DNA of 64,000 nt from the NCBI GenBank assembly GCA_032718865.1, contig JALUTQ010000019.1:26691-90690 (forward strand). The letters run 5' to 3'. Under the pieces are notes generated by a model. That model did no database searches. It saw nothing but the letters and a program-made list of their open reading frames with translations, and had not been told where the DNA came from. A program made the translations under genes and the position numbers. The stretch is from Tilletia caries (taxonomy: Eukaryota > Basidiomycota > Exobasidiomycetes > Tilletiales > Tilletiaceae). This document shows, in pieces, positions 35,450 to 45,131 of this stretch (positions are counted from its first letter, which is position 1; the number at the start of each line of letters is the position of its first letter).

Positions 35450-38400
35450 ATGAGTCTCCTCCTTGCTCCTTTGTACGTCGTTTTGGTCTGTGGACAGGCC
35501 CCAGATAACTGACTCTGAACTCCTTTTCGCCCGCAGCAACAATGCTATGCGCCTCGGTCAAGGGTGAGCGAGTATTGCAGTAGGAAGAACCTCATAACGC
35601 GTGCTAATCTGGTACTCGTCCTGGACGGTCACAGATTCAACTCGTACACGCAATCAATACTAATCGATGACGCCGTCATCATCGACCCTACTCGCGAGGA
35701 GAATGTGATCGACAACTCGGGCCTGACGGTCAAAATGCTTGCAGAACGAACTGGAACACTGAGCGTGCTGGAACGAATGCCTGGCCTCGTCGAATCTTCT
35801 GTTGGAGCTACCTCGCCCCGTACAGAATCGACGGACACAGCCAACAAGAACAGCACGGAAAAAACGAGGCTCCCTGTTCGCCCGAATGACCCTGCCTCTC
35901 CCAAAGCGAAGCCAGAAGCTCCAGCGACCGAGTCGACCAAGCCTCTGACTGCAGAACAGCGAAGGGAGGAGAGGGACAAGAAGCTTAACTCCGCTGCCGC
36001 TGCGGAGGCGAACGCAATGAGCGTCGGAGAAATGAATGCCAAGTTTGGCCAAAACAGTTCCAGGATCGAAGACCTTCTTGCCAAGAACACCCAATCGGTC
36101 AATGAAACCCAAGGTCACGTCCAGCTGCCTTGGACCGCACAAGAAGCCGAAGGTCCCGGGCAGATCGTCACGTACACCTCCAAGTTCGTAAACAAGCTCA
36201 GCGAAATCACCGACGAGATGTCCATCAGTGGCTCGCTCTCCATCAAATACAACGCCATCGGAGGCTCAGGATCTGGAGCGTTCTTTGATGCCGAGAAATT
36301 CTATGAAAGCGACCTCAGATACCTCGTCTCGGTCAAAGTCGTCAATCAGACGCTCAACTATAAGGATCCCCTAACTTTCAACCCGTTGCGGTCCTGCATG
36401 CGCGATCAGGAGAAGTTTAATCAGACCTTTGGTGATGCTTTCATCTCGGGTTTCCTCGAGGGTGGTGAGTTCAACGCGCTCATCCTCATGAAGGTCCACA
36501 ACAAGAACAAGAAGCGCGACATTCAGGCCGAGGCCAAGGTTGCCCTCACTGCCGGTCCAGTCGAGGTCTCTGCCCAGGGGAACGTCAAGCTGGCAGAGGA
36601 GAACATCGCCAACAACAGCGAGACGAGCGTGTACGTGCGCTGGTGTGGTGGCGGCAACATCAAGCCTTACGATGACGAGTGGAACATCAAGTCCGCAATG
36701 GCTGCCGCGGCGAGGTTTCCTGCATTGGTGGGGCTGTATCCACAGCGTACTTATGCAGTGTTGACGAAGTACGAGAGCCTTCGAAGCTATCTCGTGCTCA
36801 AGCCCGTCAAGCTCTCTCCGCTTCGGTATGAGTTGGCTCAGATGTACACCAACATCCTGCTGGATAGCTACATGGAGTACAAGTCCATGACGAGACGAAT
36901 TTCTACCGACATTGCCGACATCCAGGCCGGACTGAAGGAATTTCAGACGGTCGACATATCATCGCGACCAACGCTGTCTTCAAGTTTGGCTGCGGCCGGC
37001 CTCAACTTCTTTCCCGCTACCTTGACTGGCCTCGACGACGCACGCAAAGCCATTCGCAACCAAATGAACATCATCGTCGGCGAGGTGGATGAGATGACAG
37101 ACCATCCGGAGAAAGGGAGCGATCCGAAGCGCAAGCAGCCTTACGTCGGACCCGTTTCGTTTTCAATTCTACTTCCGGAAGTCGACCTGCGCAACACACG
37201 CAAGCGATCGAACGTAGCTCCTTTGAATATTCAGCGCATCAATACTGTCGATAAGCCCGAGAACGCGCCTATTGACGAGGTCAACGAAGATGCGCCGCCA
37301 CTCTTTGATCCTAACAGCACTTCGATTCGCCCGAGTTCATCTGAACAAAGCAAGCTAGCGGACCTCGAGTGGCAGAGCTATGGCATTGGGACATCATACC
37401 AAGTCAGCCCTCCTGTCGGCGATCAGGACCAAGGAACGCCCTTCTGTACGCTTGACTTTGCGCAGTCCGACGAGTCAATCACAGAGATCACCGCGGTGGT
37501 GGATGCCGAGAACAAGCTCACTTCCATCGTGCTGGGATACAACAATGGTCTCATCTGCACCTTCGGCGCGGCTGTGGATCAGAAGGACCTCGACTCTGCA
37601 CCTCAGACGCACAAGCTGGTCTGTCCCGACGCGCGTGCGCACCGCATCGTGTCTGGCAAAATCCAGGTGCTCACCTACAACGATGCCAATAACGAGCCTA
37701 AGCAGAGGGTTGTTGGACTGGGCCTCAGCATCAGCAAGGATCGCAAGATTGAGACGTACTACAGGCCTGGTTCTTCGGAGGCTGGAACAGTGGCTGAAGT
37801 ACCCTTTGGCGTACCTGTTAGTGATTTCAAGCTCTCTGGGCTGTGGGGTCGCATGCACGAAGATGGTCCAGACGGTGGTATCACCCGACTTGGCTTTATC
37901 TGGGGCTCGGTCGCATTGGTGAGTTCGAGTTCTTGCTCGCTCCCTAACTGCTATGAACGTCGGATGATTGACATTGATCGTGACTACAGAGCGTTGCCAC
38001 TTCAAGTGACCAGTCCGACCGGCCTACAAGTATCACGAGCGTATCTCGCTCCTTTTGGCCCAACACACGCGAGAACAATGTCTTCAACGAGATCAAGTTC
38101 CCTTACCCGCTCCTTGACACGCCTCGACTTATCCTTGCGCCTCATTACCTCAAGTCAGCAGCCAAGAACAAGGAGGAAAAGGACACAGAGAGCATGGAAC
38201 GTATCTTCCTTTCCGTCTCAGCAAAGAAAGAGAAGCTCACCGAGAAGGGATTCGAGCTCGAGGCTCGGACACGATACAGTGAAGATGCTTTCTTCTGCTA
38301 CTGGATGGTCATGCCCGAATTCGAGTCGACACAGATCGAGTGCGGAGAAGCGGACGTAGCCGACATCCAGGGAAAGACCAGAGAGGTGGAGGTCACCTTT

Positions 38401-38886
38401 GGCCGATCCTATCCCGAAGACAGCACTCCCGACATTCGTTGCTGGATCACTGCCATCAATGCTCTACCTTCAAGCGAAGGAGGAACAATTCACGTCAGAG
38501 CTCAGGTCGTGCCCGATTCCTTTACCATGAAAGGCTTCCGACTCGCTGTCGACGTCTTCGGCGGAACCAAGGTTGAGAATATCAAGATCGGCTGGATCGC
38601 GCACACCAAACCAAGCGAAACGAATGCCGACTTTGTCAGCGGAGACTTGCTGGTTGGTGACATGGCCGAGGCCAAGAAGGAGATCAAGCTCGCCTCCACG
38701 CTGAGCGATAAGCCCGTCTCGCAATTTGTTGCCATCAACGAGATCGAGGCCGAGACGAAGACTCTCATCAGCTTTGCGGCGACCTTCTTGCCGGAGACGT
38801 CTAAGGAGGCCGTTCACCTGAACGTCTGTACTTTCGGGCCAAGCCAGGTCAAGAAGCTCGGCCTCATCTGGATCCTGTCGATGTAG
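35450..38886 (+). CDS. Gene A: MACPF-like protein with jacalin-like and H-type-lectin-like domains
   Basis: Exons 35450-35472, 35537-35563, 35635-37918 and 37990-38886 give 1,076 codons. The N-terminus MSLLLAPF/NNAMRLGQG/FNSYTQ is shared with genes B, C and D, followed by an IDDAVIIDP block and a charged linker. FGDAFISGFLEGG begins at residue 282: F-G-D-x-F-x6-G-G, the spacing of the MACPF/CDC signature with Asp for Thr/Ser. Next come WCGGGNIKPYDDEW and FPALVGLYPQRTYAVLTKY, also conserved. A jacalin-like beta-prism region follows (LTSIVLGYNNGLICTFG ... DFKLSGLWGRM ... ITRLGFIW). The last 250 residues contain two H-type-lectin-like repeats (VEVTFGRSYPEDSTPDIRCW ... IKIGWIAHT; a second ends GLIWIL). 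No signal peptide. Function inferred: lectin-targeted, membrane-active protein, cytoplasmic unless released otherwise. Confidence 0.75.
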
Positions 38887-39173
38887 TTTCGTGACACCTC
38901 CAAAGTCATGCACATAACACTCGCTTTGGATCTTTATCTTCATCACGTCATGCGGAGCAGTGACCGCTACGATCAATCCTTTGCTTCATGGAGCAGAAGA
39001 GGAGCGAGGCAGAGTTGGAGCTCGACGCCAGCCTGAAATCTGCGACGGGCGAGGAGTTTCATGAAATGATTGCCAAATTGCGGTCGCTCTGAATTGCGTA
39101 CATGCCAAAGTAGGGAAATGACCTGAAGCAACATAGTGCGAAGGTAGTGCGGCGAAGAAAGAAGAGAGGAAAG
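38887..39173. other. 3' flank of gene A up to the copia insertion
   Basis: Holds a 34-codon ORF (38989-39093, MEQKRSEAELELDASLKS) of unclear status and the GAAAG target site at 39169-39173. Confidence 0.4.
39169..39173. repeat. Target-site duplication (left copy), GAAAG
   Basis: GAAAG directly before the left LTR, repeated at 44889-44893 after the right LTR. Confidence 0.9.
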
Positions 39174-39504
39174 TGTCGTAGTTCTAGACGAACAGGTACG
39201 ACTCCTGTTGGCTACTCACCGATGAAGGTGGAAGGCCAGAGGTTGTGCGAAGTCAAGCAGTAAATGAAGATGAAGGTATGAAAGGACAAGTGATGTATTC
39301 GAGGGGGAAAGGACGAGACAACGAGAGTGAGAGTATATGTACTCCAAGGAGACGAACGATAGGGGCTATTGGGAAGTAGATGCTTGTGAAGGAGAGATGA
39401 ATTGTCCGATGGCTCGAATCGAGGAAAAAGAGGTAGGTGCTGAGACTGATGTGGTAGAGAAGGTGAAGCGAAGGGAACGAGCGATCATGTTCCATTTCAT
39501 GACA
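39174..39504 (-). repeat. 3' LTR of the copia element (331 bp)
   Basis: Begins TGTCGTAG and ends CATGACA on the plus strand (TG...CA). By eye it is identical over its whole length to 44558-44888. Confidence 0.95.
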
Positions 39505-39515
39505 CTCCCACCCAT
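39505..39515 (-). other. Polypurine tract of the copia element
   Basis: Minus strand ATGGGTGGGAG directly abuts the 3' LTR, where plus-strand DNA synthesis would be primed. Confidence 0.7.
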
Positions 39516-39533
39516 GATCGACGAAGTGACCGA

Positions 39534-42500
39534 TCAGGTTGAGGTGCTGGGATGATGGATAATGCCGATGGTGTTACGATGCTGATGGAAGGTGATAGGA
39601 GGGAGGGACTTGGTGAACATATCCGATGGATTGTCTCGTGTGTTGATGTACTTGATGTTGATGAAGCCACGCTCTTGTTGCTCCCTGGTAGACAAGTACT
39701 TGCGCTCCATATGGCGGGTAAGACCATTGCTGACTGGGTTCGAGATGATGTGAATTGCAGGCTGGTTGTCGCAGTAGATGACCGATGGTTGTCCTTCGCC
39801 ATCGACGCGGAAGCCAAGGTCCTCGAAGAAGCGGCGAATAGCCATGACTTCACGAGAGGTCTGCCACACAGCGATCAACTCCGCCTGGGCCGTTGAGTCT
39901 GCGACCAGGGTCTGCAGCTTCGATCCCCAAGCCACTGTCGCACCATAAACCGACACACACCACCCCGAAGTCGACTTGGCTGAGTGATCGCCGCCAAAGT
40001 CGGAGTCGGAATAGGCGACGACATCGTCCTGCGAGTGAGCGGCGATGCGAAGCTTCATGTCGATGGTGCCAGCCAGGTACCGAAAAGCGCGTTTCATGCA
40101 GGCAATGTGAATTGGACCAGGGTTTTTTGCGTGCCGTGAAAGGTAGGCAACGAAGTGCATCAAATCCGGCCGCGAAGCCTGAGCGAGCCAATTGAGGTAA
40201 CCGAGCTCCGCCTGAAAGAGTTTCTGCTGGGCCTCTGTCGACTGGCCATCATAGGGAACGAGTCGCTGCTTCGGATCGAGAGGTGTGGGAGCTGGATTGA
40301 GGTCCTTGTACCCCAGACGGTCGAGCGTCGCGCGAATGTAGGATGCCTGAGAGATGAGGAATGATCGACCATCGACGCTGCGCTCGATCTTCATGCCAAG
40401 AAATTGACCGATCGTTCCCTGATCCTTCATCCGAAACCGCTTGGCGAGCTCCGCCTTGAAACCCACAATTTCCTTCTCATCCTTCCCAAACACCAACACA
40501 TCGTCCACATAGACGGCCACCACGATTGCCTCCGTGCCTGAGCCATAAATGAAAATAGCTTGATCGGCGATGGACTGTTGGAAACCCAAGGCGAGGAGAG
40601 CAGAGCGAAGGGTGAAGAACCACTCGCGACCTGACTGCTTCAGGCCGTAGATGGCTCGTATAAGTCGACACGCCAGATGCTCTTGACCAGGGACTTCAAA
40701 GGCGGGGGGGCTGCCTCATGTAGACTGTGTCTTTGAGGAATCCGTAGAGGTAGGCGGTGACTACGTCGAGTTGGTGGACGTGCCAACCGAGGTAGGCGGC
40801 CAGGGCGAGCAAGGTTCGAATTGTCACAAAACGAGTCACCGGCGAGTAAGTCTCGTGAAAGTCGACCCCGGGGACTTGACTAAATCCCTGGGCAACCAAA
40901 CGAGCCTTGTACCTCGCTACACAGCCATCCGTGTCGAGTTTGAGCTTGAAGACCCAACGCGAACCGACTAGATCCCGATCTGCGGGCAGTTCCTCCAATA
41001 CCCATGTGCCCATCTCCGTATGGGATGCGATCTCCTCCTTCATTGCCTCAAGCCACAATCCCCAATCCGTTCTGCGCATAGCATCCTTGAGCGTGTTTGG
41101 TTCCAGCTCGATGCCGTCGGCGGACAACAGCGCACGGAACGCAGACGCAAACGAGTCGTGCATTGAGAGAACAGCCATATTCGCCTGCCGCTGCTCCCGC
41201 CCATCTTGCAGTCGACGAACGTGCAGTCGAGTCTGGTATGAGATGGTGGGCTGAGGGCGAGCACGAGCGTTTGAGCGAGCAGGAGGTTGAGGTTGCTGTT
41301 GTTGTGGAGCTGCAGGAGGAGGAATCTCGGCGCGAGCGGGCGCCACTGGAGCAGGCAAAGGAGCCTCGGAAGCCGCCGGTTCAGGCGCTACTCCCACCGG
41401 TGCTGCTGGGGGGGGGAGGAGGAGGTGCAGGAATCGGCTCGTCACCGTCATCCAGAAGCTCAACTGTTGCTGGTGGGTGAGGTGAGGGCGCAGGAGGACG
41501 AGGGCCAATCACGACGATGCGAGGACGCCTAGCAGCTGAGTGAGGAGCTGGGGGTTGATCGGCGTGAGAGGAGGGAGAATCGAGAGTGCTGAAGTCGTAT
41601 CCCTTGTGCTCGTGGAAGTCGACAAACTTGGTGACCTTGACCTCGCCGGTATCGGGGAAGTGAATCCGATAACCTTTGTGGTAATTGTCGTAACCAATAA
41701 ACACTCCCACCCTTCCCCGAGCCGCAAGGGAATGCGCACGCTCACGATCGCTCAACATGGCGAACGCGAGGCACCCGAAGACGCGAAGATTGCCAAGCTG
41801 AGGCTGCGTCCCGTGCCACAGCTCGTAGGGGGTCTTGCCGTCCAAAGCTGAGCTGGGACACCGATTGCGAATGTATGCCGCCGTGCTGGCAGCCTCTGCC
41901 CAGTACTCTAAGGGAATGTTGCGCCCATGAAGGAGGGGGGGCGCATGACGTTCTTGATGAGGCCGACGTAGCGTTCGGCAACACCGTTCTGTTGAGAGGT
42001 ATAGGCGCATGATTTTTCGTGACGGGCACCAAGCAGAGCTGCTTTGATCGCCGCGTTGTTGAACTCGCCGCCTCCGTCGGTCCGTAGGCACCCGATGGGG
42101 CCTTTGAACGGGACCACTTCATCGCGCCAGGCGATGAACTTCGCGACAAAATCAGACTTGCGCGCGAGGGGGGGATGACCCACACCATCCTGGTGTAGTC
42201 ATCAACGAGAACCGCCAAATACTCCGCTCCCCCCAACGACTTGACGATGACTCGGCCGGTGAGATCGCCGTGCACGAGCTCCAGAGCTCGCGTCGTCTTC
42301 GTCGTGGAGGTCGGGAAGGGGGGGTTCTTTTGATGTTGGTGAGGGAGCACGTCTCGCACCTGCAGATCGTTGACTGATCCGCGCGTCGCAGCCACAACGG
42401 CTCCGGGAGACCAACACTGTTCTGGGCAAGGACCGGGAGCGTCGAGCTACCCGCGTGGCCCAGGCGTTCGTGCCAAAGGCGCCACATCGTCACAAACCGA

Positions 42501-43260
42501 TCCAAACGGTCACCTGCGAGAGGAGGGGCCAGTTCCTCGTTATCAGGTGCACCACTGCGCTCTTCATCGTCGTCTAAGACGAAGAAGGCGGAAACATCCG
42601 TACCAGTCATCACCGTGATGACGTACGCCTGGGACTGCCATGACCAGATCGCACAGACTTTGAAGCTGCGCTGGAATGGGTCCGTAATGGTTGCTTCGAA
42701 GTGTTCATCGAAGTGAACTCGAAGATGGTCTTGATTCAACTTGAACACGGAAATGAGGTTGTACCGTAGTTCTGGAATCAAGAGGACGTCGAACAGCACA
42801 AGTTCACCAGGAACATTGCCATCTTGTCCGACCGTATGTAAAACGACCGTGCCGCGCCCGCGGGCAAGGATTCGTTTGCCGTCAGCCAGGACGACCGCAG
42901 TCGTGGAGGGCTCTATGGCGGCGAAGCAGGAAGCGTTGGGCGTCATGTGTGCGCTGGCGCCCGAGTCGAGGATCCAAGCAGCGCTCGCAGAGGGAGTAGG
43001 GGCGCCCTTCATCAGGGATTGCACCATCAAAAAGGGCGTCCTCATCCTAATACGGGCGAGAAGAGCTGCCCGGGGGGTAGAATTGCTGACCACCGGGAAC
43101 CCAACCCTCGGGAGCGTGCTCGCTGATGCGACTGGCCAGACTGGGAATCTGGTAACCGTATCCCATCGGTGGAACCCCCAAAGCGAGGGTACCATGCGTC
43201 CCAGGGCGAGCAGCGAGAGACGACTCAATGGCGGCGAGGCGAGCATGTACCGCCTCTATA
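39534..43260 (-). pseudogene. Copia pol: protease, integrase, RT, RNase H; frame broken at G/C runs
   Basis: Fragments in order: 43246-42152 (protease DSGASAHMT; GAG-pre-integrase LWHERLGHAG...CRCETC), 42395-42152 and 42183-41908 (integrase VDDYTRMVWV, LRTDGGGEFNN, YTSQQNGVAERYVG), 42091-41381 (integrase C-terminus, Pro-rich linker), 41508-40696 (RT: GSRWVFKLKLDTDG, VDFHETYSPVTRF, HQLDVVTAYLYG), 40589-39534 with upstream open frame (RT core VYVDDVLVF; RNase H AYSDSDFGGD, ADSTAQAELIA). The frames change at C6/G6 43072-43077, G7 42318-42324, G7 42168-42174, G7 41935-41941, G9 41408-41416 and G7 40704-40710. Every catalytic residue I looked for is present, so apart from these runs the polyprotein looks functional. 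Confidence 0.9.
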
Positions 43261-44351
43261 GCGCCGTGCTCCTGCGTCTTTGCCTTTTGCTCTTGAGCCA
43301 CACGACTGTCTGGGTGTGGTGGCTGGCCGTTTTTCTTCGCCTTGCAGTGCTGAATGAGATGACCGACTTTCTTGCAGTGGTAACACGTCGCACCCGTGCG
43401 CGAAGCACCAGCGCCTTTACGACGATTCTTCGCCGCGGACTGCTGTGAAGTCTCAGCGGCAGAGGACAACGCCTGAGAGACGATGAGCGCCATAGCACCG
43501 GCGGGAGGCGCTTGTCCCGTCACTGTCGCTGCCGCTATATGAAGCGACTCTTCAGCGGCAAAGGTTGCGATGACGTCCTCAAAGGTGAGAACCTCGGGTC
43601 TCCAGCTGGCCGACAAGGAGGCGCGTATAGCGTCGAAGCGAGACCCCAGGAAAACACGCAGAACGATCCCGACCTTGCGAACCTGAGACACGGGCTCCCC
43701 TCCGGACATGAACACTTGATTGAAGAGGAGTTCAAGGTCCTGAGAGACCTGAGTCACGGTCTTGTCTCCGAGAGTGTAGGTCGTGAGTTCGTGTTCCGCC
43801 GTCTGCATAGTCGCCACATCTTGTCCAGCGTACTTCTTGGAGAGGGCAAGCCAGATGCCTTGTCCGTCGCTTCCGTCGGCACCGACGAATTTCGTTACGT
43901 CGCTCTTTGTCTTCTCGTCAAGCGATTGAATGAGGAGACTGCCGGCCGTGGTCAAGTCCGAAGAACGATACGCCGTTGCATCGTCAACGGAGGCGAGTTC
44001 ATCGGCTTTGTCTGGGTTGGCGAAGATGCGCCGATAGCAGTCGACGGAGGTCGCAGGGTGGCCATGAATGAGGTACCAAAGTCGACCGTCATTGTGAGGC
44101 TGAAGGAGGGCGGCCATATCCGTGCGCCACGAGATCCAGTTGCGCTTTCCCTCAAGGAGAGCAATCGTCGCCTTGGTGCTTGCACCTTTAGGCTTGGCAG
44201 GGGAACGCTGAGCACGCACAAGGCGAGCCAGCACAGCGTCGTACGTCAAGGAGGATCCCAAAATCCGGATGCCGATGCCATCTTGAGGCCCGAAAATCGG
44301 CGGGGGAAGGAACGCTTTGTCTTGGCCTTGAGTGCCAGCGGTGGTAGACAT
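43047..44351 (-). CDS. Copia Gag
   Basis: 434 codons starting MSTTAGTQGQDKAFLPPP at 44351, about 200 nt inside the 5' LTR. The central region matches the copia gag domain (NWISWRTDMAALLQPHNDG, TLGDKTVTQVSQDLELLFNQ). A CCHC zinc knuckle follows (CYHCKKVGHLIQHC, CX2CX4HX4C). The frame ends in a Pro/Gly/Ser tail at the G6 run that begins the pol frame, so Gag and Pol may be one polyprotein in the true sequence, as is usual for copia. Confidence 0.9.
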   Translation of the reverse strand: MSTTAGTQGQDKAFLPPPIFGPQDGIGIRILGSSLTYDAVLARLVRAQRSPAKPKGASTKATIALLEGKRNWISWRTDMAALLQPHNDGRLWYLIHGHPATSVDCYRRIFANPDKADELASVDDATAYRSSDLTTAGSLLIQSLDEKTKSDVTKFVGADGSDGQGIWLALSKKYAGQDVATMQTAEHELTTYTLGDKTVTQVSQDLELLFNQVFMSGGEPVSQVRKVGIVLRVFLGSRFDAIRASLSASWRPEVLTFEDVIATFAAEESLHIAAATVTGQAPPAGAMALIVSQALSSAAETSQQSAAKNRRKGAGASRTGATCYHCKKVGHLIQHCKAKKNGQPPHPDSRVAQEQKAKTQEHGAIEAVHARLAAIESSLAARPGTHGTLALGVPPMGYGYQIPSLASRISEHAPEGWVPGGQQFYPPGSSSRPY

Positions 44352-44542
44352 AATGTTGACTGTCTACATTTGTTAAGGAGAGTGAACCACCAGGGTTGTA
44401 GTCGTTAGAGGCGTGAGGTATCGTGAAGACGTGAAGGGTGATCAGCCCAAGAGAGAAGGCGCCAGAAAAAGAGGAAGAGGGTACGATAAAAAAGGGAGTA
44501 ACTTGTAAGTACTAAGTTGCTATGCCCTCGCACAGTCGGAGC

Positions 44543-44557
44543 ATTGGGCTCATAACC
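44543..44557 (-). other. Primer-binding site, half-tRNA initiator-Met type
   Basis: Minus strand GGTTATGAGCCCAAT directly downstream of the 5' LTR is complementary to the anticodon arm of eukaryotic initiator tRNA-Met (GGGCTCATAACC), the half-tRNA priming known for Drosophila copia and related elements rather than priming by the tRNA 3' end. Confidence 0.75.
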
Positions 44558-44888
44558 TGTCGTAGTTCTAGACGAACAGGTACGACTCCTGTTGGCTACT
44601 CACCGATGAAGGTGGAAGGCCAGAGGTTGTGCGAAGTCAAGCAGTAAATGAAGATGAAGGTATGAAAGGACAAGTGATGTATTCGAGGGGGAAAGGACGA
44701 GACAACGAGAGTGAGAGTATATGTACTCCAAGGAGACGAACGATAGGGGCTATTGGGAAGTAGATGCTTGTGAAGGAGAGATGAATTGTCCGATGGCTCG
44801 AATCGAGGAAAAAGAGGTAGGTGCTGAGACTGATGTGGTAGAGAAGGTGAAGCGAAGGGAACGAGCGATCATGTTCCATTTCATGACA
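44558..44888 (-). repeat. 5' LTR of the copia element (331 bp)
   Basis: Appears identical to 39174-39504. It should hold the element's promoter for minus-strand transcription. Short ORFs in it recur at the same places in the other LTR and are not genes. Confidence 0.95.
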
Positions 44889-44893
44889 GAAAG
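44889..44893. repeat. Target-site duplication (right copy), GAAAG
   Basis: Matches 39169-39173. Confidence 0.9.
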
Positions 44894-45131
44894 CAGGCCG
44901 ATGACGATGATCTCCAAAGCATCCCGCTTTGCTTCAGGCAAAGCTCCAACGATTATTTCCTTTGAACCTTGACCTAGAGCTACGGACCGCAGCCCCTTCG
45001 TCTTTCGTCCATCCCAGCGGCTGGAGACTGAATCCTTGCGCATCGACGGGATGCATGCGGAATTCGCTGCGAGCAACAAGCAGATTAGCAAGGAAGCTCA
45101 GCTGAAGCACAAAAGTGTTGAGACCGGAGAC

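Larger units (their letters stand above)
39174..44888 (-). mobile_element. Full-length Ty1/copia retrotransposon, 5,715 bp, LTRs apparently identical
   Basis: Paired 331-bp LTRs with TG...CA ends, 5-bp target duplication GAAAG, a primer-binding site next to the 5' LTR and a polypurine tract next to the 3' LTR define the element exactly. It is transcribed on the minus strand. Domain order gag, protease, integrase, RT, RNase H is that of copia (Pseudoviridae). Identical LTRs imply very recent insertion, yet pol is broken into six or more frames, each break on a run of 6-9 G/C. It lies between the 3' ends of the convergent genes A and B and disrupts neither coding region. Confidence 0.95.

Noticed and set aside
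39253..39555. 80-codon minus-strand and 72-codon plus-strand ORFs, also seen at 44637-44972
   Set aside because: They lie in the copia LTRs and recur identically in both; no independent gene evidence.
40704..43077. Programmed frameshifting as the cause of copia frame changes
   Set aside because: Six shifts in one polyprotein, all on G/C runs and not at known slippery heptamers, is implausible as regulation.
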